DNA from: Candidatus Cohnella colombiensis
Lineage (GTDB): Bacteria > Bacillota > Bacilli > Paenibacillales > Paenibacillaceae
DNA length: 64,000 nucleotides
Assembly: GCA_029203125.1 (NCBI GenBank)
Contig: CP119317.1
Location: 310,001 to 374,000 of the forward strand
Direction of reading: 5' to 3'
The notes beneath the pieces were generated by a model. The model searched no databases. It saw only the letters and a program-made list of their open reading frames with translations, and was not told the origin of the DNA. Each line of letters opens with the position of its first letter. The first letter of the stretch is position 1. The position numbers and the translations under genes were made by a program. Positions 45,186-53,446 of the stretch are shown piece after piece.

Positions 45186-47183
45186 TTGAGCGATGTGATA
45201 CGGCAAGCTCAGGCTGTGCAAAAGTTGGCACCCATTTCCTGGAAGGATACGAATGTCCTCGGAGGATTGTGGGGCAGAAGGCAACAAATCAATCATTTTG
45301 TAACGATTCCGAGTCAATACAAACGCTTCGAGGAAAGAGGAAGTTTCGAAGCGCTTAAGCGGAACTGGAAAGCTGGCGATCCGAATGCCCCCCATCCGTT
45401 TTGGGACTCGGACTTTGGAAAATGGATCGAAGCTGCGGCTTTCTCGCTTGCCAAGTACCCGGATCCGGAGTTAGAAAAGCTGGTTGATAGTGTCATCGAC
45501 GAGATTGCGGAAAATCAGCAAAGTGATGGATACTTCAATACGTATTTTGATTTGATCGAACCCGACAAGAAGTGGACAAACCTCTATTATATGCATGAGT
45601 TGTATTGTGCGGGTCATTTGGCTGAGGGCGCAGTCGCCTATTATTTGGCCACAGGTAAACGCAAATTCCTTGATGTCATGTGCCGATACATGGATCACAT
45701 CGATGCACGCTTTGGCAGTGAGCCAGGCAAGATTCATGGCTATTGCGGACACCAGGAAATTGAGCTTGCGCTAGTCAAGCTTTACCGCGCGACAGGCGAA
45801 GAAAGATATTTGAAATTGAGCAAATATTTTATCGACGAACGCGGCAAACAACCGTATTTCTTCGAGCTTGAATCCTTGCAACGGGGAGTCGATACGGAGA
45901 AGACAGCCAATCAACAACGGCACTTGAAATATTATTTGAAAGAACACGGACCCTACGCCGAATACCAATCGCATCTTCCAGTAAGAGAGCAAGAGGCTCC
46001 GGTGGGTCATGCTGTAAGAGCGATGTATATGTACAGCGCTATGGCAGATTTGGCGGCGGATACCCAAGACAAAACGTTACTTGATGCATCAGAGAAGCTT
46101 TGGGATAGATTGACGCAGCGACAAATGTATATTACGGGCGGAATCGGTCCTTCGTCTGATGGAGAAAGATTCACGTTTGATTATGACCTACCTAACGAGT
46201 ATACGTACAATGAGACATGTGCGTCCATTGGGCTCGTGATGTGGGCGCACAGAATGCTGCAATTTAACGCCGACAGAAAATATGCCGATGTGATGGAACA
46301 AACGCTGTACAATACCGTGCTAAGTGGCGTTTCCGTGAATGGAGATGAATATTCGTACGCCAATTACTTGGCTGTATATCCGGATCGATTCAAATACGCC
46401 AGCACCCTAATCATTGACAAAATGATGCCAGGCCGGCACAAGTGGTTTAATGTCGCGTGCTGTCCGCCTAACGTGGCCAGACTGATCGCATCGATCGGAC
46501 AGTACATGTATTCCACGAGTGAAGATGGGATCTATGTGCATCTATACAACGACAGCGAGACGACGGTAGATGTAAAGGGCAATCGGGTTACACTTACCCA
46601 ACAAACGAATTATCCATGGGAAGGGCATATCGGCTTAACGATTATGCCTGAAACAGCCGCAGAATTTACCGTCGCCGTTCGATATCCAGGCTGGTGTTCA
46701 CATGCGGAAGTAAAAGTGAACGGAAATAAGGTAGACGCTCCGATCGTCAACGGTTATTTCATGCTCAACCGCAATTGGGCGCAAGGAGACGTTGTCGAAC
46801 TGCTGCTCGACATGCCCATCCAGCTTGTGGAGTCGCATCCTTCGGTCCGAACGAACAGCGGCAAGGTCGCTCTGCAACGTGGGCCGCTCGTATACTGCAT
46901 GGAAGAGACAGATAATGCTAGAGATTTAAGCGATTTGTCGCTCGTGGACGAAACGGACATCAAGGTTCAATACGAAGCAGATCTGTTAGATGGTGTTGTA
47001 ACGCTAGAGTTGAAAGGGCAAAGAAGAGAGACTTCCTCGTGGGAAGGGCAGTTGTATCGTCCCGTTCAAACTCAAAAAACCGATGTGTTAGTAAAAGCGA
47101 TTCCTTACTTCCTATGGGCCAACCGTGATCCTGGCGAAATGCTCATTTGGATTAATCACAATTGCAGCTGTGGTTCACATTAA
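45186..47183 (+). CDS. GH127-family glycoside hydrolase, copy C (near-identical to copy B)
   Basis: I start at TTG 45186 after AAAGGGGG; 665 residues. The N-terminal leader (SDVIRQAQAVQKLAPI) is unrelated to copy B; from SWKDTNVLGG on they match, differing at two residues by my count (Ser/Thr in TQDKTLLD, Ile/Val in HAEVKVNG). Catalytic residues: Glu327, Glu343, Cys345, Cys425 and Cys426. It has its own promoter with the activator motif, so the two copies are probably expressed under different signals. It is followed by the second cysteine hydrolase. Confidence 0.9.
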   Translation: MSDVIRQAQAVQKLAPISWKDTNVLGGLWGRRQQINHFVTIPSQYKRFEERGSFEALKRNWKAGDPNAPHPFWDSDFGKWIEAAAFSLAKYPDPELEKLVDSVIDEIAENQQSDGYFNTYFDLIEPDKKWTNLYYMHELYCAGHLAEGAVAYYLATGKRKFLDVMCRYMDHIDARFGSEPGKIHGYCGHQEIELALVKLYRATGEERYLKLSKYFIDERGKQPYFFELESLQRGVDTEKTANQQRHLKYYLKEHGPYAEYQSHLPVREQEAPVGHAVRAMYMYSAMADLAADTQDKTLLDASEKLWDRLTQRQMYITGGIGPSSDGERFTFDYDLPNEYTYNETCASIGLVMWAHRMLQFNADRKYADVMEQTLYNTVLSGVSVNGDEYSYANYLAVYPDRFKYASTLIIDKMMPGRHKWFNVACCPPNVARLIASIGQYMYSTSEDGIYVHLYNDSETTVDVKGNRVTLTQQTNYPWEGHIGLTIMPETAAEFTVAVRYPGWCSHAEVKVNGNKVDAPIVNGYFMLNRNWAQGDVVELLLDMPIQLVESHPSVRTNSGKVALQRGPLVYCMEETDNARDLSDLSLVDETDIKVQYEADLLDGVVTLELKGQRRETSSWEGQLYRPVQTQKTDVLVKAIPYFLWANRDPGEMLIWINHNCSCGSH

Positions 47184-47861
47184 AAACTTAATTTAAAGGA
47201 GAGATTTCCATGTCTATGAAAATTCCAGCGCATAAAACAGCGATCGTATTAATTGAGCCTCAGAATGATTTTCTTTCACCAGGAGGCACGATGTACGCGC
47301 ATATTAAAGAGCAATTGGCAGAGAGAAACGTCATCGCCAATTTGAAAGGCTTGCTCGATTCAGCTCGTGGCAAAGTGAAGATCTTCTACGTCCCCTTCCA
47401 CCCGTTTGATAAGGGTTTTCCGGAGCTAAAGAAGGGCGGTCCTGCTTACGAGGGGTTGAGGGGCATTGAGATTGATATGGAAGCGGACTGGGGAACAGGT
47501 GCATGGCTTAGAGGCACACCGGGTCCAGAAATTATTGACGAGTTGACCCCTCAGGACGGAGATATTATCGTAGAAGGTAAAAAGACGCTCGACGCGTTCC
47601 ATTCCACGGGTCTTGACTATTATTTGCGAGCGAATGAGATTGAATACGTTGCATTTACGGGCTTCCATACGAACTGGTGCGTTGAATCCAGTGCGAGATC
47701 GGCATATGACAAAGGCTACAGAGTAATGGTTGTAGGGGATTGTACGGCAACAGATACTCAGGAAGAGCAAGATTATGTTGAGAAGTTCATCTTCCCGAAG
47801 ATCGGCAAAGTGTTGAATGCCAAGCAGTTTTTGGAGGCGCTAGAATAGTTAGAATAGTCCG
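45240..47861 (+). repeat. Large direct duplication, right copy
   Basis: Right-hand partner of 33323-35944. Of about 43 differences counted by eye, about 40 are synonymous; the 26-base gap between the two genes is identical. The right edge is about four bases from an insertion-sequence-like end at 47865. Confidence 0.9.
47210..47848 (+). CDS. Isochorismatase-like cysteine hydrolase, copy 2
   Basis: 212 residues. It differs from copy 1 at a single residue by my count (His for Asn in KIPAHKTAIV). The Asp, Lys and Cys triad is intact. Unlike copy 1 it is not followed by a glycerate kinase. It forms a two-gene unit with GH127 copy C. The presence of this pairing twice suggests that the two activities are used together. 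Confidence 0.85.
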   Translation: MSMKIPAHKTAIVLIEPQNDFLSPGGTMYAHIKEQLAERNVIANLKGLLDSARGKVKIFYVPFHPFDKGFPELKKGGPAYEGLRGIEIDMEADWGTGAWLRGTPGPEIIDELTPQDGDIIVEGKKTLDAFHSTGLDYYLRANEIEYVAFTGFHTNWCVESSARSAYDKGYRVMVVGDCTATDTQEEQDYVEKFIFPKIGKVLNAKQFLEALE

Positions 47862-47864
47862 TTA

Positions 47865-47951
47865 TGGGGCTGTCAAGTAGATAGTGGAATAAGTGTTTAT
47901 ACAGCGATCTTTTCCCGGTACTTCACCGGGGAGAGATCGCTGTATTTTTTT
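47865..47951 (-). mobile_element. Possible IS3-family 3' end remnant, also a terminator-like hairpin
   Basis: On the minus strand 13 codons read DLSPVKYREKIAV followed by stop, the sort of ending seen in IS3-family transposases (LSPVxYRxK). After it comes ATCTACTTGACAGCCCC, like an IS terminal repeat. On the plus strand the same bases form a long hairpin (ATACAGCGATCT with AGATCGCTGTAT) and a T-run, so it can terminate the cysteine hydrolase transcript. The transposase body is absent. A plain terminator is the alternative reading. Confidence 0.45.
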
Positions 47952-47985
47952 GGTTATACAGATGAAAAAAATAAATGTGGATATT

Positions 47986-48029
47986 AGAACTCATGTTCGC
48001 ATATAATGTACAATACGGACATATGTTCG
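47986..48029 (+). promoter_or_regulatory. Two LexA (SOS) boxes flanking a TATAAT
   Basis: AGAACTCATGTTCG (47986-47999) and CGGACATATGTTCG (48016-48029) each match the Firmicute LexA consensus CGAACRNRYGTTYG closely; the second differs at one core base. A TATAAT at 48002-48007 lies between. This places the polymerase cassette under DNA-damage control. Confidence 0.75.
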
Positions 48030-48068
48030 TATTAGAAAAGGTGTGTGAAGAAGACAGGGGGATGGCAG

Positions 48069-48440
48069 ATGAAGCCTCCAGTGCTAAGTAAAGAAGAGCT
48101 ACGAATGGTGAAGGAAGCGATTCTAATTCCGATCATGCTCGATTACCTCGAAAGCGACATTCATATGGCTCATTCGGCAGGATTTAAGCTGGATTTGATT
48201 TTAATTAATGGTTTGAAAAAGGTGCAGAACGACATCATTGACGAGCACTATGGGCTGAAGCGCGGATTGCGGGAGCGTGGTATTAAGCTGCTTCCGGTTC
48301 GGCAGACGCGGGCGGGGCTTGAGGTCGATTATTTGTGCCGTGGCTATACGCATCAGATGCTGCTACAGTGGGGAACGGTGCGAACCGAGACGTTGAAGAA
48401 GGCAAGTGTATATACCGGAATTGCGTTGGCGAAGGAATAA
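48069..48440 (+). CDS. Conserved-looking small protein of the SOS polymerase cassette, unknown function
   Basis: I start at ATG 48069 after AGGGGG; a GTG at 48045 is also possible. 123 residues, mostly helical with a charged C-terminal half (REKGIKLLP-like, then LCRGYTHQMLLQWGTVR). No domain that I recognise. It lies between the LexA boxes and the Y-family polymerase gene, 46 bases upstream of the latter, so it is the first gene of an SOS-induced unit. A regulator or accessory of the polymerase is possible. Confidence 0.65.
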   Translation: MKPPVLSKEELRMVKEAILIPIMLDYLESDIHMAHSAGFKLDLILINGLKKVQNDIIDEHYGLKRGLRERGIKLLPVRQTRAGLEVDYLCRGYTHQMLLQWGTVRTETLKKASVYTGIALAKE

Positions 48441-48486
48441 CGGACGGGGACTGGCTCAGTTCAAGGGAACGGACGGGGGATGAACA

Positions 48487-49755
48487 ATGGTACAAAACAA
48501 GCGGAGAGTCATTATGCTGGCGGATTGCCAAAGCTTCTATGCTTCGGTGGAAAAAGCTGCCCATCCCGAGTATGCGAATAAGCCGCTCGTTGTCGCCGGA
48601 GATCCGGAGCGACGGAGCGGAATTATATTGGCGGCGTGTCCGCTGGCTAAAGCGTATGGCGTGACAACGGCAGAAACCATTCGTGAGGCGCTGCTCAAAT
48701 GCCCTGAGCTTGTAATCATCAAGCCGCGCATGCAACAGTACATCGATGTGTCGATGCAGATTACAGACATTTATCGGGCATACAGCGACCTTGTCGAGCC
48801 ATACTCGATCGATGAGCAGTTCATTGATGTGACTGGTAGTCGGCAGCTGTTCGGCTCGCCGTTAGAAATTGCACAGGCGATTCAGGATCAGGTGCGCAGC
48901 GATACAGGGATCTATACGCGGGTAGGGATTAGCTATTCTAAGGTGACGGCGAAGATGGCTTGCGACTTATGGGCAAAGAAGAACGAGAGCGGCATCTTCG
49001 TGCTGCAAGAAGATGATCTGGAGACGGCGTTATGGACGCAACCGATCAACAAGCTCTTTATGGTAGGGAGTCGTATGACCGCGCATTTTACTGCAATGGG
49101 GTTTGCGACGATTGGCGATTTGGCGCGAACACCGCTTGTAGAGCTCAAGCGGCTTATGAAACAAAAATTTAAAAAAAATTGCGATATTGACGCTGAATTG
49201 TACTGGCGACTGGCAAATGGCAAGGATGACAGTCCTGTTAGCCCTTATACACACACCGTACCTCCGAAGAGCGTCGGCCATCAGATGACGCTGCCGCGCG
49301 ACTATCGACAACTGGACGAGATTCGGGTCATTTTGCTCGAGCTGGCGGAGCTCGTTTGTCGGCGGTGCCGCGGGCTGCATGTAATGGGTCAAGTTGTATC
49401 GGTCGGTTGCCAGGGTGCTGATTTCGATCATCCGACGGGGTTCTATCGGCAGATGAAGATGGCAGAGCCTACGAATGTGACGAATCAGGTGTATCATGAG
49501 GCGGTTGAGCTGTTTGAGCGACATTGGGAAGGGTTGCCTGTACGTAAGCTGGCGCTTAGCTTAAGTCAGCTTTCAGATGATGCCGTTTATCAGGTGTCGT
49601 TATTCGATGAGCGTGAACGGTATAGAGTACTAGAGCGTGCAACGGATGCGCTGAAGGAGAAGTATGGCAGTGCGGCAATTGTGAGAGCGGTCTCGATGAC
49701 GCAGTCGGGGCAGGCACTCGATCGTGCAGGCAAGATTGGAGGTCATTACAAGTGA
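48487..49755 (+). CDS. Y-family translesion DNA polymerase (UvrX/YqjW type)
   Basis: 422 residues. The catalytic carboxylates are visible: Asp in MLADCQSFYASVEKA (residue near 14) and Asp-Glu in YSIDEQFIDVTG (near 113-114). Palm, finger, thumb (helix-hairpin-helix near TIGDLARTPLVELKRL) and little-finger domains follow, of normal length. The usual steric-gate position is aromatic (SFYASVE). It makes error-prone copies over DNA lesions, under LexA control here. It overlaps the YolD-like gene by four bases. Confidence 0.9.
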   Translation: MVQNKRRVIMLADCQSFYASVEKAAHPEYANKPLVVAGDPERRSGIILAACPLAKAYGVTTAETIREALLKCPELVIIKPRMQQYIDVSMQITDIYRAYSDLVEPYSIDEQFIDVTGSRQLFGSPLEIAQAIQDQVRSDTGIYTRVGISYSKVTAKMACDLWAKKNESGIFVLQEDDLETALWTQPINKLFMVGSRMTAHFTAMGFATIGDLARTPLVELKRLMKQKFKKNCDIDAELYWRLANGKDDSPVSPYTHTVPPKSVGHQMTLPRDYRQLDEIRVILLELAELVCRRCRGLHVMGQVVSVGCQGADFDHPTGFYRQMKMAEPTNVTNQVYHEAVELFERHWEGLPVRKLALSLSQLSDDAVYQVSLFDERERYRVLERATDALKEKYGSAAIVRAVSMTQSGQALDRAGKIGGHYK

Positions 49756-50081
49756 GTAAGAAGCTAGAAAATAACGGATTATGGGAGTCGAGTCGAATGA
49801 TGCTGCCGGAGCACAAGGAGCGGATTATCGCATTGAATCATGAGCCAGAGCGCCGGACGAAGCCGGTGCTCGACCCTCAGCAATGGGAGGAAATTAACGA
49901 TCGCCTTTCAGAGGCGAGCCAAACAGGCGAGGTCGTTCAATTGCGTGTATGGAATCCCCGCGGCGATCGAGTAATTAGCGGTAGTCTTGTGAAGATAGAT
50001 GTGCTTGGCTATCGGATTTTTGTGGACGGGCAATGGGTGAAGCTGGCAAATATTTTGGAGGTCACGATCTCTTCGTCCTAA
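49752..50081 (+). CDS. YolD-like protein, partner of the Y-family polymerase
   Basis: 109 residues, GTG start overlapping the polymerase stop by four bases. The family marks are an N-terminal MMLPEHKERI-type segment, a KPVLDPQQWEEINDRL stretch, and a beta-rich C-terminus (VVQLRVWNPRGDRVISGSLVKID). YolD-like proteins accompany UvrX/YqjW polymerases in Bacillus and are proposed UmuD-like helpers. Translational coupling supports a stoichiometric role. Confidence 0.9.
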   Translation: MSKKLENNGLWESSRMMLPEHKERIIALNHEPERRTKPVLDPQQWEEINDRLSEASQTGEVVQLRVWNPRGDRVISGSLVKIDVLGYRIFVDGQWVKLANILEVTISSS

Positions 50082-50092
50082 TTTTCAATTAA

Positions 50093-50166
50093 TTGACAAA
50101 GAGAAAAGTAGAGCGTATAGTGTTAAATACTTTAGTTCTAAAATATATATATCTAAAGTAATTTAG
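50093..50166 (+). promoter_or_regulatory. Promoter and inverted-repeat operator of the MarR/MFS operon
   Basis: TTGACA (50093-50098), 17 bases, TATAGT (50116-50121). Then TACTTTAG (50128-50135) and CTAAAGTA (50153-50160) form an 8-bp inverted repeat, with nested TTTAG..CTAAA (50131-50142) and CTAAA..TTTAG (50153-50166). These are likely MarR sites blocking elongation. Confidence 0.7.
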
Positions 50167-50194
50167 AAGCATATAGAGATAGGAGTGAGAGCGA

Positions 50195-50626
50195 ATGGAC
50201 AGCAATCCAAGATTTGAGCTGACAGTTCTTTTCAAGGATGTAATCCATCATATTAAACAGAAGTGGGGCAAGGCTCTGGGTGATGATTTGTCAATTACGC
50301 AGACAAGGCTAATTTATGTATTACAGCATGATGGTCCGCAAAAAACCGTCGAGCTCGCCCACCGCTTGAGGGTTACGCCCGGCGCGATTACGGGCATGGC
50401 CGATAAGTTGACGAAGCTAGGCTTTGTTGAAAGGGTTCGGGGCGATGATGACCGTAGAGTCGTTATGCTCCATGTTACAAAGAAAGGTGCAGAACGGATT
50501 GAATTTTTAAAGGCAACACAGATGGAAGTTATCGAAACAGTGCTAGGTGACCTATCTGAAGAAGACATGCGCCATCTCAAGCGTATTTTTACACATATAC
50601 TTATGAGTGATTCAAAGAAGGAGTAA
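50195..50626 (+). CDS. MarR-family transcription regulator
   Basis: 143 residues, full family length. Winged helix-turn-helix: KTVELAHRLRVTPGAITGMADKLTKLGFVERV, with the wing DDRRVVMLHVTKKG. It probably represses itself and the efflux gene eight bases downstream through the palindromes at 50128-50166, and releases DNA upon binding a small molecule or upon oxidation. No cysteine is present, which favours ligand sensing. Confidence 0.9.
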   Translation: MDSNPRFELTVLFKDVIHHIKQKWGKALGDDLSITQTRLIYVLQHDGPQKTVELAHRLRVTPGAITGMADKLTKLGFVERVRGDDDRRVVMLHVTKKGAERIEFLKATQMEVIETVLGDLSEEDMRHLKRIFTHILMSDSKKE

Positions 50627-50633
50627 ATGAAAA

Positions 50634-52238
50634 TTGGAACATCTTTCACACAAACGTAAAGTAACCATTATGATCGGGATTATGGTTGCGATGTTTTTCT
50701 CTGCTATAAATCAGACAATTGTTAGTACGCCGATGATACGCATCGCAGCAGATTTAAACGGGTTGGACCACTATACATGGATCATCACGATCTATATGCT
50801 TACCTCAACAATTGCAACGGTACTCGTTGGAAAACTGTCGGACATCTATGGTCGCAAGCCGTTCATACTGGGCGGGATCGTCGTGTTCATTATCGGGGCG
50901 TTCTTATCTGGGCTGTCCAAAGATATTTTTCAATTAATTACGTATCGCGGTATTCAAGGTGTAGGTGCAGGGGTTATTATGGCTACTGTGTTTACCGCAG
51001 TCGGGGACTTATTCGCACCGCGGGAAAGAGCAAAGTGGACCGGCATCATGATGTCAGTATTCGGACTATCCAGTGTGCTTGGACCTGCGCTTGGTGGGTG
51101 GCTCTACGACAATATGAGTTGGAAATGGTTATTTTGGATTTTCCTACCGCTCGGTATCGTAGCATTCATTATGATCTGGATCCTATTTCCGAAGGTGGAA
51201 CGCAGACCGTCTGAAAAGATTGACTATTGGGGCTCACTATTCCTAACGTTATCGGTCGTACCACTCTTGCTCGGTTTTTCATTAGGTGGTACGAAATACG
51301 ATTGGGATTCAGTAGAGACGATTGGCTTATTCGCTGCAGCTATCGTATTCCTTATCATATTCGTAATTGTAGAGAGCAAAGTGGCAAGCCCAATGCTGCC
51401 ATTGTCGTTGTTCCGCAATTCAATCGTCACAATTTCCAATTTAGTTGGATTTCTGATGAATGCGGGAATGATGGGGGCACTCATCTACTTGTCGTTCTTC
51501 GTTCAAGGCGTTGAAGGTGTGTCAGCAACCTATTCGGGTTATGTAACGATGCCGATGATGATTAGTATGGTTATCATGAGCATGATTGGCGGCAGATGGA
51601 TTACGAAGACGGGGAAATATAAGCGCTATGCACTCATTGGGATGCCGATCTTAGTCATTGGTATGGTGATGATGGCTTATATGAACAGCATAACGATGGC
51701 GGTCTTTAGCATGATCGTATTCGGCCTAGGACTCGGAATGGGGATGCCTGTATTTTCGCTTACAGTGCAAAATGCAGTTCCACCTTCCGAGCTAGGGGTA
51801 GCGACAGCGTCCTCACAGTTGTTCCGTAATATGGGGGGTACCATCGGGATCTCTGTCATGGGAACGATTATGGCTACGAGTATGAGCAATAACCTTCGCG
51901 CTGAATTCACTGGAGGCAATGGCCCAGACTTCTCCACTGTAGATGCGGGGACTGCGGAACAGCTAGGTAAGCTGGTTGATATGCAGACGTTGCTTAATCA
52001 GCCGATGGTAGCTGCGTTGCAAGAAAAGCTTCCTCCTGAGGCGACGCCAATTATTGAGAAGATTATTGATATGCTGAAGAGCGCGCTCACTTCATCGCTT
52101 ACAACAGTGTTCCTCTCGGGTGCAGCACTGCTGATGGTAGCATTCATTTTGACGGCGTTCTTGAAGGAAATTCCATTGCGTAGTTCCAATAAGGCGAAGG
52201 AACCAGCGCTGGAAAAAACCGAATCTGTCTCCGTTTAA
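50634..52238 (+). CDS. Drug efflux MFS transporter, DHA2 (EmrB/QacA) family, 14 TM
   Basis: TTG start at 50634, close behind the MarR gene. 534 residues, 14 predicted membrane segments. The motif A stretch GKLSDIYGRKPFI (loop 2-3) and motif C GLSSVLGPALGGWL are clear. It exports toxic organic compounds in exchange for protons. A C-terminal periplasmic-side loop (about 430-490) is followed by the last helix and a charged tail. A terminator follows. Confidence 0.9.
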   Translation: MEHLSHKRKVTIMIGIMVAMFFSAINQTIVSTPMIRIAADLNGLDHYTWIITIYMLTSTIATVLVGKLSDIYGRKPFILGGIVVFIIGAFLSGLSKDIFQLITYRGIQGVGAGVIMATVFTAVGDLFAPRERAKWTGIMMSVFGLSSVLGPALGGWLYDNMSWKWLFWIFLPLGIVAFIMIWILFPKVERRPSEKIDYWGSLFLTLSVVPLLLGFSLGGTKYDWDSVETIGLFAAAIVFLIIFVIVESKVASPMLPLSLFRNSIVTISNLVGFLMNAGMMGALIYLSFFVQGVEGVSATYSGYVTMPMMISMVIMSMIGGRWITKTGKYKRYALIGMPILVIGMVMMAYMNSITMAVFSMIVFGLGLGMGMPVFSLTVQNAVPPSELGVATASSQLFRNMGGTIGISVMGTIMATSMSNNLRAEFTGGNGPDFSTVDAGTAEQLGKLVDMQTLLNQPMVAALQEKLPPEATPIIEKIIDMLKSALTSSLTTVFLSGAALLMVAFILTAFLKEIPLRSSNKAKEPALEKTESVSV

Positions 52239-52268
52239 AACGAATTGATGGATAACAGCATGTAGAGG

Positions 52269-52309
52269 AACTCCCCCGACTCCGTAATTGGAGCGAGGGA
52301 GTTTTTTTT
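52269..52309 (+). terminator. Terminator after the MFS gene
   Basis: AACTCCC..GACTCC pairs with GGAGCGAGGGAGTT, followed by eight T. It lies about 30 bases after the stop. Confidence 0.85.
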
Positions 52310-52385
52310 CGTAGTGAGATCTCAATGTTCACCTGTAATTATTTTGGGTAATTTCGGATCGCTTTTGCTGAGTGCTAATATGTAT

Positions 52386-52562
52386 CGGACAGGAGATCCG
52401 TTATTAAACTAAATTACTGTATATATGGAAATGAGCGGTCACCAGATCCGTTATACGAGGAGAATGGGGCAAAAATCAAAGGGTAAGTGGGTAATAGCGG
52501 ATCGTATGACCGGAAAAACTGAAAATTACATCCAAAACCGTAAATAACGGAACGTATGTCCG
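52386..52562. repeat. Intergenic inverted-repeat element: four copies of a 19-bp motif at 50-bp spacing
   Basis: The motif CGGWCANNNGWTCCGYTAT occurs twice forward (52386-52404, 52436-52454) and twice reversed (52494-52512, 52544-52562). Spacing is 50 bases within each pair. The whole can fold back on itself. It fills most of the 540-base gap between the MFS terminator and the TetR operator; the remainder holds no gene that I see. Confidence 0.75.
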
Positions 52563-52692
52563 ATCCGTCACTATATGCATCAAAAAGTGTGTAAACACGA
52601 TCCACTCAGAGTTTTCTCATGACCGTGGATAATCTTTTCCGCAGGTTTCTTCATTGTGTTCTTGCAGATGAAAAAAAATTCTGCTACAATTT

Positions 52693-52712
52693 GTTTGAAC
52701 GTTCATTCAAAC
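52693..52712 (+). promoter_or_regulatory. TetR-type operator before the regulator gene
   Basis: GTTTGAACGTTCATTCAAAC has GTTTGAA/TTCAAAC arms. Its GTTTGA.CGTTCA core recurs at 53402-53417 before the MMPL gene. Likely autoregulatory. Confidence 0.65.
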
Positions 52713-52777
52713 GGAGTTGGAGATAACAGAAATGCTTCACTCCATGCGTAACTCCAATACGATTCAGAGGTGTGCCG

Positions 52778-53374
52778 ATGACAGAATTAGATAAACGCGA
52801 GCAGATTATTGCGGCCGCTTACGAAGTATTGTCCAAGAAGGGCTACGATCGTGCTTCCACGAAAGAAATTGCCAACGAAGCGGGCGTTGCTCAAGGGTTG
52901 ATCAATTATTATTTTTCCAGTAAGGATATGCTGTTTGCTGAAGTGTTCCGCCGTGAAACAGAGAAATACTGCACATCATTCCATGGTTTGCGCCATATGC
53001 AAAAGCAGACATTAACGACAGAGGTAATTACAGAGTTATTAGAAATGCCTAAGCGCAGAGCGCTTGAAGACCCTGATTGGCTTAGACTTCGTTACGAGCT
53101 ATTCGCGATCGGACTGCGTAATGGGTCAGCATTGCCAACGTTAAAAGAGATGCTTTCACAACAGCGTTCAAGCATTAGCGACGTCATCCGCAATGTTGGT
53201 GGTTTTTCAGATGCGGAGTCGAATATTATGGCTGCACTGTTGTATTCATTGATCGAAGGCTTGGGCTTGCAAAAGATGGCGGACCCTGATTTCCAGTACG
53301 ACGAAGCCTATAACATGATGGCAGGGATGCTCAGTGCATTCGCTGAGGTTTTGATGAACAATAAAGAGAAGTAG
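52778..53374 (+). CDS. TetR-family transcription regulator
   Basis: I start at ATG 52778, seven bases after AGAGG; a GTG six bases earlier is less well placed. 198 residues. The helix-turn-helix is AYEVLSKKGYDRASTKEIAN..AGVAQGLINYYFSSKDMLF. The C-terminal ligand domain is typical in size. It lies 72 bases before an MMPL exporter and shares its palindrome with that promoter, so it should repress both. Confidence 0.9.
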   Translation: MTELDKREQIIAAAYEVLSKKGYDRASTKEIANEAGVAQGLINYYFSSKDMLFAEVFRRETEKYCTSFHGLRHMQKQTLTTEVITELLEMPKRRALEDPDWLRLRYELFAIGLRNGSALPTLKEMLSQQRSSISDVIRNVGGFSDAESNIMAALLYSLIEGLGLQKMADPDFQYDEAYNMMAGMLSAFAEVLMNNKEK

Positions 53375-53401
53375 GTCTATTCTCTTTATTTTTCTCATAT
53401 T

Positions 53402-53417
53402 GTTTGATCGTTCAAAC
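53402..53417 (+). promoter_or_regulatory. TetR-type operator before the MMPL gene
   Basis: GTTTGATCGTTCAAAC is a near-perfect 16-base palindrome related to the site at 52693-52712, located 30 bases before the MMPL start. Confidence 0.65.
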
Positions 53418-53446
53418 AGAAACAGAAAGCGGGATGGTGGAGAATA

